From Fomitopsis serialis (lineage: Eukaryota > Basidiomycota > Agaricomycetes > Polyporales > Fomitopsidaceae): 64,000 nucleotides of DNA. Position 1 is the stretch's first letter. Every line of letters begins with the position of its first letter. The notes under the pieces are model-generated. The model was not told where the DNA came from, did no database searches, and saw only the letters and a list, made by a program, of their open reading frames with translations. This document shows, one piece after another, positions 12,180 to 22,598 of this stretch. A program made the position numbers and the translations under genes. The stretch is taken from positions 1 through 64,000 of the forward strand of contig NW_025954998.1 in NCBI RefSeq assembly GCF_022376445.1, given 5' to 3'.

Positions 12180-12892
12180 TCACATAAATAGGGCCCAAGT
12201 CCGGACCGCGACTGGCTGAGACGTTCGATTAGGTCAGAATCACGGTTCACTGATATACGGGAAGCTTCAGCTGAGGGTACTACATTAGACATGGGCGCGA
12301 TTACTCACCTGGTCATTACGGCGCCACTGGAAGATGCCGGGGGCAGCGAGGGCGGGCTCGGAGGGCGCGTCCGTCTGGGTCGGTACCGAAGAGAGCGAGT
12401 TGTCACGACGCCACAGGAAGATTCCGGGGGCAGCGAGGGCCGACGGAGGCTGGGACGCCTCTGCAGGCTCGCCGTTCGTGTTGGGCGAGGACGCAGTGTC
12501 GAGCTCGCGGCGCCAGAGGAAGATGCCGTCAGCGACGAGGGGGAGTCCTCTGGTGCGTCTGCCGTCAGATGAGTGGAGGGAGGTGTAGTGTCGCGGCGCC
12601 AGAGGAAGATGCCATTAGCGACGAGGGGGGAGTCCTCTGAGCCGTCCGCCGGCTGAGGGGAGGGAGGCGTAGTGTCGCGGCGCCAGCGGAAGATGTCGGG
12701 AACAGCGACAGGGTGGGACGGGGTCGGCGTGGCCGGCTCACCGACTGATGTTGGGTGCTACGGGAGAGCGTGAGTCGAAAGCGTGCTTTGAGATGTGCGA
12801 GTGGGACTTACAGCGTGTTCCACGGGCGCAGCGCAGACCGAGGCTGCAAGAACGAACGCTGAGAAGAGAGCAGAGAGAGTGAAGGACTTCAT
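12180..12892 (-). CDS. Small secreted protein with five IFxWRR repeats (Kex2-type precursor candidate)
   Basis: Exons 12812-12892, 12309-12757 and a tentative last exon 12180-12215 (introns 54 and 93 nt). Exon 1 is a clear signal peptide: MKSF start, hydrophobic core LSALFSAFVLAASVCA, cut before APVEHA. The rest is a Pro/Ser/Asp-rich chain with five spaced copies of a core: DIFRWRRD, GIFLWRRD, GIFLWRRE, GIFLWRRD and GIFQWRRN. The spacers are acidic or proline-rich (PEDSPLVADG, SALAAPG) and about 20-30 residues long. An invariant RR after each hydrophobic core is what Kex2-family proteases cut, so release of several short peptides is inferred. The third repeat is out of frame as sequenced, because the C run there is 5 bases (12539-12543) against 6 in the second repeat (12625-12630). 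With one more base the whole exon is in frame and the phases match. It is not similar to any family I can name. Confidence 0.7.
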
Positions 12893-12991
12893 GCTTGTAA
12901 GAGAAAGGAAGATCGGTAATCTAGCGAGTGCTTGGCGAGGTATGATGCTTGCTTGGAGAATTCTGCTGCCCAGCGGCCCCGGTAAGGCCTA

Positions 12992-12999
12992 CTTTTATA
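12992..12999 (-). promoter_or_regulatory. TATA box of the repeat-peptide gene copy A
   Basis: TATAAAAG about 100 bp before the ATG at 12892, inside CGTATAAAAG. The same 10-mer lies before copy B at a similar distance. Confidence 0.7.
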
Positions 13000-13925
13000 C
13001 GCCCCGCTCCCGCGAGCCTCTGTCCTGTGTATACAGCATCCCGCAAGCTGCGATTGTCGACTTGGAGAGGAACGCGACAGTTGTCGACTCGCCGAACCGT
13101 CGTACTGGACGCCTGTCAGGCGCACACAGCCCGGACTAGACCCAGCTTGACTCGCTGCTGTGCGTCATGTTCGAGTGTCATGCTCGGAAAAGGCAAGCGT
13201 TGTAGACGGAGCAGGCCACAGTGTGGCCAGTACCCGCGGTCGCACCTCAACGAAACATGTTTAATGTCGACTTGTGGAGGGCTGCCTGTGACACCTATAT
13301 TCAGAGATCTGGATGTGGATACGGGGAAACTGCGTACGGTATGCGTTGTCCGGGGCTGAGTGCTACAGGCCATGCCGTGCACTGCGCGACTGCGTGCCTG
13401 CCCGAGACAAGACCGTCGGGTGGGTCGGAGTCATGATGACGATACAGCATATCTGAGCGGATACCGGACTGGCAGTGTCTTGACCACTTTGGAACACTGT
13501 TGATCATAAGTGGGCTCACACGCGCGCAGGTGCAACAATGTAGCAACTTGACAGAAACGATGCCCCGAGGCCAGCCCTAACTCCTGATTCCAAACCGTAG
13601 CAGTGAACAGAGTACAATCACGCTCTCGCGCGTGATGAACATGCATTTTCCGAGGTTACAGCAGGCTACACAGATCCGTCGTACCGAGACGAACCTTATC
13701 GAACGTAACACTTCCTGCCGGCAGCGCGGCTCGCGGAACACCTCCCTGCAGGCGGGTGAGGCGCGGGCGACTGATCATCTCGACGCTGGCTGCCGACGGT
13801 GGCGGTGTTGGAAATGTTGAAAGCGGGACACTGTCTGTCATTCTTCAAGTCTTGGACAGCGCGTCAGCGTAGCATCCTGACACTCCCCTTGAATGCGATG
13901 CACTTACCGGTTCCGGTTGGTCCAG

Positions 13926-15622
13926 TCATCCCAGTCCTGAGTCAGTGAAATGAGTGGGGTAGGAGAACATGTCTCCAATGGTGGTATCTCTGCACTCCAC
14001 ATCCGGCATCTCGAATTCGAGGCCCGTGTCGCGCGTGAACTCGGAGGAGGAGTCGTGGTCGTAGTCCGAGATCGTCACGGCGTTCTCCGCGGCCTGGTAT
14101 ATGTCCAACAAGAAACGCGACACGAGCACGGACATCGCGCTGTCACGAAGTATCAGCGGTGCACCTTGTCAATGCGCAGCACGGAAACATGACGTACGGG
14201 ACCAGAAAAACTGTTCCGAGCGACAGCGCCTGTACGGGCCCGAGATGAGATGTGGCCGGGCGAAACACTCGATAGGCAGCTAGCTGATCATACCTCGATG
14301 GTGTTCACCACTATCTGTGCGACGGTGATCAACAGCAACACGCTGGCAGATTCCATCAACATCAGTGGGACACCAGCCGAGCCAGCCTGGGACATACATA
14401 AAATAGAGAGCGCCTGGTCGGGTAAGCGCGCGACGGACGCATATAAGCTTGACGGTGTCTTATGGGGTTGTCATGCTCACTCACCGTCGCGCAAGAGGAG
14501 AAGAAGGAAGGGCGTGCGCGTCCCGAAGGCGCGCTTCAGGGTGGCTGTCGGTCGCGGGGCGTTCTGCCACGTCGCCAGCAGCACAAGCACGTCAGCCGCG
14601 ATCGCGCAGGTCCGGGACGCAATGAGGGCTGCAGAGCAACAAGAATACGCGACGCGGGTCCTCAGCACCTGACAATGGCCAAGAAGGAAAGGCGGTACCT
14701 CTGCATTGGAAGGCGTCAGTCACGAGGAATCGCAGCTACAACAGAAAACTCACCGATTGTCATATGTCATGGAAAAGTGCGCTGTGGGATCGCAGAACGG
14801 TAGACTGGGGGGGAATTCCACGGCGGCGTACGTCACCATGACTGAGGCATACTGACGCGAGATAGATATCAGCAAGGGTGCCCAAAGAGGAAACGCGGAG
14901 CGGGTTGCTAAATACCATAGTTGTGGCGAAGGGCACAATAGCCAGGCAAAAGACGAAGACGGAGAGATACAAATTCCCTTTGCCGACCACGTAGATTCGG
15001 ATGGCGGCCATCACTGTCCATGTAATGTGCTCAACTCGTCGCACGGCAAGGATAAGAGTCCGGGACCGACCTGCCCATATTATGTATGTCAACAGTTGTA
15101 GCAGGTCGTATGTTGCCGCTACGGCCTGGCAGCTGGGAGTGGTACGTGTCATCACCTTAGCCACGTCTTCGGGGTAATCTCTCACCTCTGATAGATGGCA
15201 GCCTCAGCGGGTCGTGTCTATGACATCGAGGAAGAGGCTACGCACCAAGTTGGATGTCCACGGCACTATCTCCAGAACATTGGTGGCCACCAGACCGATC
15301 ATGACCAATCGGTTCAAAATGAACACATAAAACGTTGCGGTCCACCGGCCTCGCACGATTCGCATCCCCTGCTCCAGCGTGAGCGCATACTCATATGTCA
15401 GCAAAGCTGTGTATCCCGGATAGATGAACTTTCTGGCAGCAGAAGAGAGACCGAGAGCGTACACACCCGCTACAGCGGCTTGAGCGCAGTTGCTGACGAA
15501 GCTGTGCACGACAACAACAACATCAACATTGGAGTCGCTCCCGCCAACACAGATACAACCGACACTCACTTCTCCTGGGAGAGGGCAGCGATTTCTGCCG
15601 GGGTCATGCTGGCGGAGGACAT
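13926..15622 (-). CDS. DUF6533-family multi-pass membrane protein, copy 2
   Basis: Same family as 4511-6144, and this copy has no frame break that I can find. Exons: 15570-15622, 15467-15501, 15246-15406, 15186-15187 (2 nt), 15071-15132, 14916-15013, a 98-nt exon ending near 14750-14755, 14699-14700 (2 nt), 14485-14628, then short exons to the stop at 13926. The start is MSSASMTPAEIAALSQE. Membrane helices include YVFILNRLVMIGLVATNVLE, VFVFCLAIVPFATTM, IAADVLVLLATW and VLLLITVAQIVVN. The tail begins MSVLVSRFLLDIYQAAENAV and is acidic. Exon lengths and phases agree with copy 1, which argues that both are real genes. Function is unknown. It sits at the inner end of arm A of the inverted duplication. 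Confidence 0.8.
14699..14700 (-). other. Proposed 2-nt microexon AG (DUF6533 copy 2, second)
   Basis: AG between AATGCAG and GTACCG, with flanking introns of 53 and 70 nt. It joins CG + A, G + CC to give CGA GCC CTC ATT. Direct joining of the neighbours (CG + CC CTC) would leave the frame. Confidence 0.6.
15186..15187 (-). other. Proposed 2-nt microexon AG (DUF6533 copy 2, first)
   Basis: AG between CTATCAG and GTGAGAG, with flanking introns of 58 nt (15188-15245) and 53 nt (15133-15185). AG joins the next exon's C to make AGC (Ser) before TGC CAG GCC GTA. The position matches copy 1 at 4915-4916. Confidence 0.6.
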
Positions 15623-17587
15623 GGTGGGCAGCAACGGCTGCAAGGCGTTCGCACCCCGGTCTCGCGGGATAATAACGTCCTCCGCACAACCAGGCCTTCT
15701 AACCGCGTGGTGCGTACGTCTACTCCTGGCGTTAATCAGAACCTTCAGGCAACGGGGCCCAATAGCTGCTGTCTATGTCTATCCATATCGATGAGCGCTT
15801 CTACGCCGCCCCGCAGAATGGGCGGCGAATTGACCTCAACATGGAGGAGATTCATCCGGACAACGCCACCACGCTCCCCACTCTTACTGTTCGTCGTTGC
15901 ATAGTACCGAGCACGGCCTGCGAGAGAGCGCAGACGATATGGAGGGAACGCGACCGGCGCTAGCAATAGAGTTACGTCTCCGGGCATGGGGAATGAATCT
16001 CACGTTCTCCGGATTGCCATGCGAGCCGACGACGACGGATTCGACTGTCGCACGCACAAGTGCTCGGTGCTCCGCGCGTCCGCACTTGCGCCAGGGATAG
16101 TAATTGAAGGCGACTTGAGAAACCACCAGCTGAGTCCAAGTCGTTCGTCTCGCACTGCAGTGGGTAGAGGTTTTTCCAGACGTTTGCGTTGCAACGAAGA
16201 GCAGGGGTTGAAGCAGAGACGAGTTAGGCTATCATATTGGAAAGAACAGGTCGCCGTTGAGTACTTCCCCGACTCCGACCGGAGGGAGAGAGGAGGGCTT
16301 TGTCGACCATAAGTCGTTCGCAGCCGGCGATGCCGCTCCCTCCGTGGGAAACACGTGACTTATAATTCCCATAAGCGGTATCGCAGCAATGCTCGAGTGT
16401 CTTACGAGGCAGCTCGAGGCAGTTGGATCCGACCGCGCATCTGGCTGCGTCTGGATCTTTGACCACCACATAACTCCTCCCAAAGGCAAGAGGGCCTCTA
16501 TTATGTTGGGAGCCCTCGCATGCACTGTAGTACTTATGTATTACGGTAAGTAAGTTCGCCGTGTAGCTCAGACTCGTGGAAGCCCGAGACGCCCGGGCGG
16601 CGAAGCCGCCGCGGGCGTGAGGGCTTCCAATTGAGTCTCCATACCATTCCGATGGTACAATATTACAATACACACATAATATACTATGGTGCTGCTGTGG
16701 CAGGCTGAGTAGCTGTGTGCCATGCAGGAGTCGGGGATCGGCGCTTGCGCCGCTACGATGAGTACGGGCAGAGACAAACATGCTCAGGTTTCACTCAGCC
16801 CCACGTCTGCGACGCGATCACATGATCTCGCAAGCGACGATAACCTCCTCCTCTTCCTCCTCGACTGGTCACTGCGTGTTTTGAGTCCTCAGTCGACATC
16901 CTAGTGCAGGCATTATGTGCAGATGAGTAGAATGGGCTGCTTACGATTGGCACGAGTCTCGGCCGGCCTATTTACTTACCCTTAACTTGCTTCACGGCTT
17001 CTCGATTCTCCGTGTATCGTAAACTGTGTGGCCAGATGGACATAGTATGGCAATTGCTCTGATAATACTGTGGGCGGGGCGACTACTAGGTGCGGCGCAT
17101 AGTGAGCGTTGGCGAAGGTGCGCACTACTTATTTAACAGTGATAACGGCTGAAGATTATCCTCGCAGGTCGATGGAAACTACACTGTGATTTACAACCGT
17201 CCGCGCTGTTCAACAGATGTAGACCAGTGCAACTTATGGCTATAACTTTGACATGCTTCGTACATGAACCACAGATTTCCTTTCTTCGATGTTGACCGAG
17301 ATCTGAGCAAAGCCGCTGATCAAGGGCGCCCGCGGTCTCGCTGGCCGCATCGGAGTATACGACGGTGTCTAGTCTGGCCAATTTTGTCAAATTTGTGCCG
17401 TTCCTCGTATTACGACGTCGAGCCGCTTCAACAATCTATCGTGTCTCGTAGGATGTACCGGAGAAAGTGTACAATTAAACTGTTTGGCGAACAACATGCA
17501 GGCATGAGTTTTCTCCCGCTACGATGGTTTCACGGTCCAGCTGAGAAGCTCTATTATCACAGACATCATTTTCTTGTGATAGGGTAG
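15623..17587. other. Spacer between the inverted arms; no gene recognised
   Basis: A minus-strand frame at 16224-16781 (185 codons) is the longest, but it has no recognisable motif and is cut by low-complexity DNA including a GC hairpin. I do not call a gene. Confidence 0.4.
16570..16640. repeat. Long imperfect GC-rich hairpin
   Basis: AGACTC, TGGAAGCCC and CGCCCG..CGGCG on the left pair with CCGCCG..CGGGCG, GGGCTTCCA and GAGTCT on the right around an AAG loop. It could be a transposon end or a tiny palindromic element; no target duplication was found. Confidence 0.6.
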
Positions 17588-17812
17588 TGTCCATACTCAT
17601 CTCGTGCTTCAGGTTGGCGTCAACCAACTTGAAGGCGTTGGTATGTCACCAGGACAACTTGTCGAGGACCGCGACTTCGACTCCGCCACAGATGACTCCG
17701 CGCGATGCGCGGCGTGCGTCTTCAGCGCGAGATGCAGCAGTACGATCACAGGGGATCCAATCTCACCATCTTCGTGTCTAGGCTGTACCAACCGAGGACT
17801 ACTATGCTGTAC
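17588..17812 (+). pseudogene. Remnant of a third DUF6533 gene (C-terminal exon)
   Basis: After an acceptor TAG the sequence reads SILISCFRL, matching the MSVLVSRFLL block that begins the last exon of the family. A frame change then gives VEDRDFDSATDD, similar in character to the acidic tail of copy 2. Upstream helices cannot be found intact. It lies at the inner end of arm B, the position of the DUF6533 gene in arm A. Confidence 0.5.
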
Positions 17813-18783
17813 TAACCGGAATCGGTGAGTGCATCGCACTTGCGGGAACTGTCAATGTTCCATAATGATGTGCCGTCTAGGACTTGAAAGCTGGCAGACG
17901 GTCTTTCACCATCTCCAGCACTGCCACCGCCGCCGACTGCCAGTGTCGAGAAATGAACAGTAGCCCGAACATCTTGCATCATCAGGAAATAACATTTCCC
18001 GGGGGCGTTATGCTGTTTGATTAGGTTCGTCTTAGTGTGACGGATCCGTGGAACATGCTGAAACCTCGGACAAAGCATGTCTATCACGCAGGAGAATATG
18101 ATTATACTGTGCACTGGCAGTGCGCTACTACTGCGTTACATCAAAAATCTGGGCTATCCTCAAGGCGTCGTTTGCGGTGTCGAGGTACTTGATTGCCACA
18201 TCTCTGTGCATATAGCCGTTCAACATTGCAGAAGGCACGGTAACGATATTGGCGTTCAAATAGGATGCGTCGTCAAGCATGAATTTGAGCTGTTCGATGG
18301 TTCGGAACAACCTCCTCACCTGCGCGTTGGCATTGGGCGGCCTGGCCCTTGACACTTGGTCCCGGGTAACGTAGACCATACGCTATGCCCATATATTCGT
18401 GTCCAGATCTCTGATACCCAAGCATCACAGATGTCCCTATACCAAGTCGACATTACAGCTACTCTGGCCCTCACACGAGTCTTCAGGCTTCATTGCTTGC
18501 CTTTTCTAGATGTGACACCCGAACATGACGCGCAGCCGCAGCAGTGAGTCAAACAGGAAGCAGGGACTGGCTGTGTGTCTACTTGACAGACGTCGAATGA
18601 TAGCAGTTCGTCTAGTCGACAACTGTCGTAACTCTCACTATTTTTACGATCTCAGCTGGCGAAATGCTACATACACCGCACAGCGGCTCGCGGGAGCAAT
18701 GGCGTATAAAAGCAGAGCCTCTCTGGAGCCTCAGAGCAGCACAGCCCACCGACTACACCACGGCGCAAGTCCCTCACGCAAGT
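17813..18783. other. Middle of arm B; no gene called
   Basis: Similar to 12893-13920 inverted. A minus-strand frame at 18128-18379 (83 codons) has even composition but no counterpart in arm A, so I do not call it. Confidence 0.4.
18705..18712 (+). promoter_or_regulatory. TATA box of the repeat-peptide gene copy B
   Basis: TATAAAAG 72 bp before the ATG at 18784, within CGTATAAAAG and preceded by GGCTCGCGGGAGC as in copy A. Confidence 0.7.
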
Positions 18784-19123
18784 ATGAAGTCCTTCATTCT
18801 CCCGACTCTTTTCTCCGCGCTCTTCCTTACGTTGGTTCGCGCAGTGCCCGTGGAGCACGACGTGAGCTTCATTCACGCATTGTGACAAAGTTCTGGCTCA
18901 CGTTTATCTCCCTTAGCCTGCGCCATCTTCTTCCTCTCCTGTCGTTGCTGACAGATTCTTTCGATGGAGCCGCGAGACAGCTGCGGTGCCATCGACTCAT
19001 ACTATGGGAGAACCCGTGGACTCCCCACTCGTTGGTGGCGGCATCTTCATGTGGCGTCGTGACACTACTCTGTCTGTCGCACCGACTCAAGCGGCCGCAC
19101 CCTCTTCCCCCGTCGTCCCTTGA
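18784..19123 (+). CDS. Repeat-peptide secreted protein, truncated paralogue (copy B)
   Basis: Exons 18784-18861 and 18917-19123 (94 aa). The signal peptide MKSFILPTLFSALFLTLVRA is followed by VPVEHD, as in copy A. Two cores remain: RFFRWSRE, in which the dibasic site has become SR, and GIFMWRRD, which is intact. A third core follows in the same frame but begins with TGA in place of the glycine codon, and its RR is SS (FLWSSD). The stop therefore looks like a point mutation, and sequence past it has lost selection on the dibasic site. This is either a short two-core precursor or a decaying gene. Confidence 0.6.
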
Positions 19124-20743
19124 TGTTTTCTGTGGAGCAGTGATGGCCAACCGAGTAAGTAACCGCATTCATGTCGAGACACTTAGCTGACAGTTTCTGG
19201 TTTAATTAGTGAAACACGACCCAGACCTAGGTAAATATCCCAGCGAGTCGCGGTCGACTCCGAGTTCGAGTCAGGGAGCGAACTAGGGCCATAGTTATTA
19301 TGCAATGGCTTCTGTTCAGACCACGTTATTAGCATATAGCAGAATATTGATATGCGCCCGCGGAACCGGTGCCGATGTGAGATAACGGCTCCCTCGAAGG
19401 GAATTCCGTACAATGTGTATTTATTAGGCTATAGCAGTGTGGTTGTGCATTACGGTGTCGCAGTGGCTGCCGCCGCTGCATGCGTGTTAATCGATAACCA
19501 TTGGCTAGAGTACATGGTGCGAGCCTCGCTGGACAATTCAATGATGATCAACATAAAGGAGCGAACGAACGAGTAGTACCGGTACGACGGTACAGAATGC
19601 TCACAGTGACCACTGACACGACAGGTTGACTGGCACCGACATTCGTCCAGTCACTGGAATTGATTGCTCGTCAGCGAAAGCGCGCGTATGAACATGCAAT
19701 GACTGCCAAGCACGCTTATCCGTGGTTGATCCGTGGTACCATTTTTCGCTACGAGTGCATCAGACAATTTGAACTTGAACAATCTCCACAGGCGCCGAGC
19801 GGTGAGTAGAACCTAAATGTCACGCGTATCGAATCTCGATTGGTGACTCGGACAGTTGTCACACTCACTACAGTCACGGTCTTCCGACGTCGAAGCTTGC
19901 AGCCTGTCCCAAATGGTCGAGCATGAGTGCATGAGCCGCGAGCTACTCACAGCTGTGGTCAAGCCAAGATGCATCCCGCTCCACAGGAATGTCAGGATGG
20001 ACATTACCCTCATTGTGAGTTAGCAGTGGCGAAGGCAGTGGGCTAAACACGTGTAGGGTCTGTCTGCTGTTGCTTCTTCAATACAACAGGTCGCAAGCCA
20101 AGAAGGACTGACGCGGCCTCTATTGTGGTCCATTTGTGGACAACTTCCCCCAGTGTCTATGGCACAGCTCTGCGGCATACGCGTACGGAGGCCGGCGGCA
20201 GCGTCACTGTTGGCGCCAATCGCACGCACCTGGCACGCACACCGCGATCGGGGAGGAGGCCTGGCTATAGAGGACGGTAAGTACTTAGATCCCTTGCTCT
20301 CCGCAATACCCAACAGTCACTTTGTACTGCGTACTCAAGAGTTGTTATCATCTGTTTAAAACAGACGTATTGTCCTTGAAACGGAAAGGCCGGGGGCGTA
20401 TTGTCTGTAAGTCCGATAATGCAGGATTATGTGCGTGTGGCGGTGCCGGTCTCCGCCACTAAACCGTGTTCCAGTGGCTTCTCTGGACGTGTGCGAGAAA
20501 GGCAGGTTGGGAAAGGTATAAAGATGAGTCCTCTCGCTGCGACGCGTGCACAGCTGTACACTTCCTCGACCTCCTCTATATCGCGCGACACCCGTCCCGC
20601 GATCCCCACAGTACCGCGCATCTCCATAGCCTGTCTTTTGAGTACCCTCAACTTCAACCCACCGGAGTCAACCCAAGATTACGCTCCCACCCAACGGCTT
20701 CCGACCTACCGTCGACCCATCTATATAACTGATCTGCTACGCT
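19124..20743. other. Gene-poor stretch and promoter of the next gene
   Basis: Scattered short frames only. A minus-strand piece near 19960-20013 reads SILTFLWSGMHLGL and could be a trace of a membrane protein, but nothing around it supports a gene. The right end holds the TATA box at 20517. Confidence 0.4.
20517..20523 (+). promoter_or_regulatory. TATA box, nuclear basic-tail gene copy 1
   Basis: TATAAAG about 227 bp before the ATG at 20744. The paralogue at 47.9 kb has TATAAG 269 bp before its ATG. Confidence 0.5.
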
Positions 20744-22169
20744 ATGGACGGTGGCGCGCTCTCCCGAGGGGAGGTCACGTCTTCCAAAGCTGGAGTCCCT
20801 GCAAGTCCCATGGGCACATACAACGACGCTAAGGCCACAGCCTTCCCCATATCGGCAGCAAGAGAGGAGCCATACGACCCTCGCACTCCACGCTACATCC
20901 CCCCTGCCACGCTTATTCCAGAACCTTCAGTAGTATCGCCCGCCGTGAGCCATCGAATACTACTAAGAGAAAAACCTGGCTTCCCTGGAATCCTCGAAGA
21001 TGGGCGATGGACAGTGCGGCACCCGCATGTGCAGACCTACCTCATGAACCTAGGCAATGTCTACGCCGAGGCGACCGGTTTCACTGGTGCAAGCACCTCT
21101 AGGGACGAACCAGAGAGATACGTATATGGGTGCATTGACGTTGGACGCATCGAAGATGTCGGACAAGTCATCGGCGCGACCTTGGACGATGTCATGTCGG
21201 AAGCCGTCTTGACCCTCGCTGCTTTGGAAGTTATGGACACAGTCAGACATCCGGCGCACTTCGCTCTTTGGGGAGTGAACGTGCGCGACCGCACCATTGA
21301 AATCGTCAAGCGCGTACAAGGCAAGCTCCTCACGCTGCGCTCGTTGATATATTATATTGAGACGAGGCGCAGCTAGCAGATATATCGTGTCAAGCAAGAC
21401 ATGGGATCGCTTTAGCGAAGAAACTCAGCGAATACTTCAGCGGGCAGTTTACCCCGAAGTAAAGGCGAAGCAGTCTACCAAGAGGGTCACTCGGGCACAG
21501 AAGCTGAAAGCCATCGCGAAGGATAATTCGAAGACCAAGCTCCAAGCTGCACGTCCGGTCCTGCGTGAGCGCAAAACGAAGAAGAGCGCGGCGAAGGGTT
21601 CTGGAGGCGTGCCGACTACTACATTGAGACGTTCGAGCAGGCTTGCGCCTCTGGTAGAAGAGCGGACACAGACCGCTGATCTGTTACTGCACCACGCGAG
21701 CGAACAAGGCGCAGATGTCATGGCCACCGACTTGGGGCTCGACGGATGTGACACGGCTCAGCATGCTATTGCATCGTCAGACCCCAAGCTGCCGCGGCCA
21801 ACTCAGACGACTCATGAGCGTTCGGTCCCTGCGCAGCTTTTGGTCGCGGAGGCGTTACTTCAGCTCTCAACATCGATACACCCAGATGACCTCAGGACAG
21901 TCCGCGGCGACTCCATGGAGACCTCGCGATCCTTGACGGCTGTGGCCGAAGCGGGCGCTGGCGGCAAGGTGGCGGGAACGAAACGGAAAGCATCTGAGGC
22001 CGTAGAAGACGATGGCTCAGCGGAACCGCAGTCCGTGGTTGAGAAGCCAAGACGTACATTGAGGTCGGCGCGCCCGGCTACGGCGAAAGGCAAAATGTTC
22101 GCGGCTGAGATGGCGGCCGCCCAAGAGAAGGCGCAGGCCATTAGAGCCAAACGAGCCAAACGTTCGTAA
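20744..22169 (+). CDS. Uncharacterised basidiomycete protein with basic nuclear tail, copy 1
   Basis: Paralogue of 47891-49521; neither matches a family I know. The N-terminal part is disordered. A conserved domain follows (about residues 75-215) with PGILEDGRWTVRHPHVQTYL, IEDVGQVIGATLDD and RHPAHFALWGVNVRDRT, and then a W-D block after the intron (SKTWDRF). The C-terminal half is rich in Lys/Arg, with RRSSRLAPL, KRKASEA and a final helix AEMAAAQEKAQAIRAKRAKR, suggesting nuclear or D/RNA-binding use. The intron lies between about 21320 and 21379. A 37-nt GT..AG choice (21343-21379) gives 462 aa in frame; a GC donor at 21320 is an alternative but then one base is lacking. Start chosen at MDGGALS. 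Confidence 0.72.
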
Positions 22170-22590
22170 GTTATTGTTATATGATATCCTCTGTTTTATT
22201 GCGACCCTGTTACATGCGTATACCCTTGGACACAGTGACTCGCGTAGCTTGTATCAGCCGCTCCGAACACATGTGTTGTACTAGTCCGATCTCCTCCCTG
22301 CGGCCCTATACCCATCAGCTATACCCGGGCATTCTCAATCAAACTCCGTTGTTTGGATTGACAGCATGATATGTTACGCCCTTGAAACCAAGGTATACTT
22401 TGTAAGCAGAACAGCGACGACAAAACGGAGAAAGCGTGGATAGGACATGGATGCTGTGAACTGGGCCTGAAGGCCTGACATTCAGGCTGGTAGTAGTACG
22501 CGCGTCGCGGCGAGTCGATCGCAGCGACACCGCGTCGCGATCACGTGATAGCTATACCCGAGTTTTCGCGTAGCGTGCGGTGGCGAGTCG
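22170..22590. other. 3' flank; no gene
   Basis: Between the stop of the basic-tail gene and the target duplication of the transposon. No coding signal. Confidence 0.5.
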
Positions 22591-22598
22591 CTGTGAAC

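Larger units (their letters stand above)
12180..13930 (-). repeat. Arm A of an inverted segmental duplication
   Basis: Read on the minus strand, this block resembles 17588-19123 on the plus strand in the same order: DUF6533 3' end, a non-coding middle, the promoter block GTCGACAACTGTCG..GCTCGCGGGAGC..CGTATAAAAG, then the repeat-peptide gene. Shared pieces include AACCGG(A)CGGT(A/G)AGTGCATCGCA at the inner end (about 13903-13920 against 17814-17835) and GAACATGACGC(A/G)CAGC upstream of the promoter. Identity is moderate, so the event is old. Confidence 0.65.
17588..19123 (+). repeat. Arm B of the inverted segmental duplication
   Basis: Plus-strand counterpart of 12180-13930 (minus). Order and spacing are kept: the distance from the AACCGG..GTGAGTGCATCGCA block to the repeat-peptide start is about 970 bp here and about 1010-1040 bp in arm A. 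The arm is more decayed than arm A. Confidence 0.6.

Noticed and set aside
13895..13935. GMTGPTGTG, resembling a P-loop, on the minus strand just after DUF6533 copy 2
   Set aside because: The matching place in arm B reads VLTGIG and no other GTPase motif follows in either arm, so it is probably chance.
16224..16781. 185-codon minus frame as a gene
   Set aside because: No motif, crosses the GC hairpin, composition like non-coding DNA.
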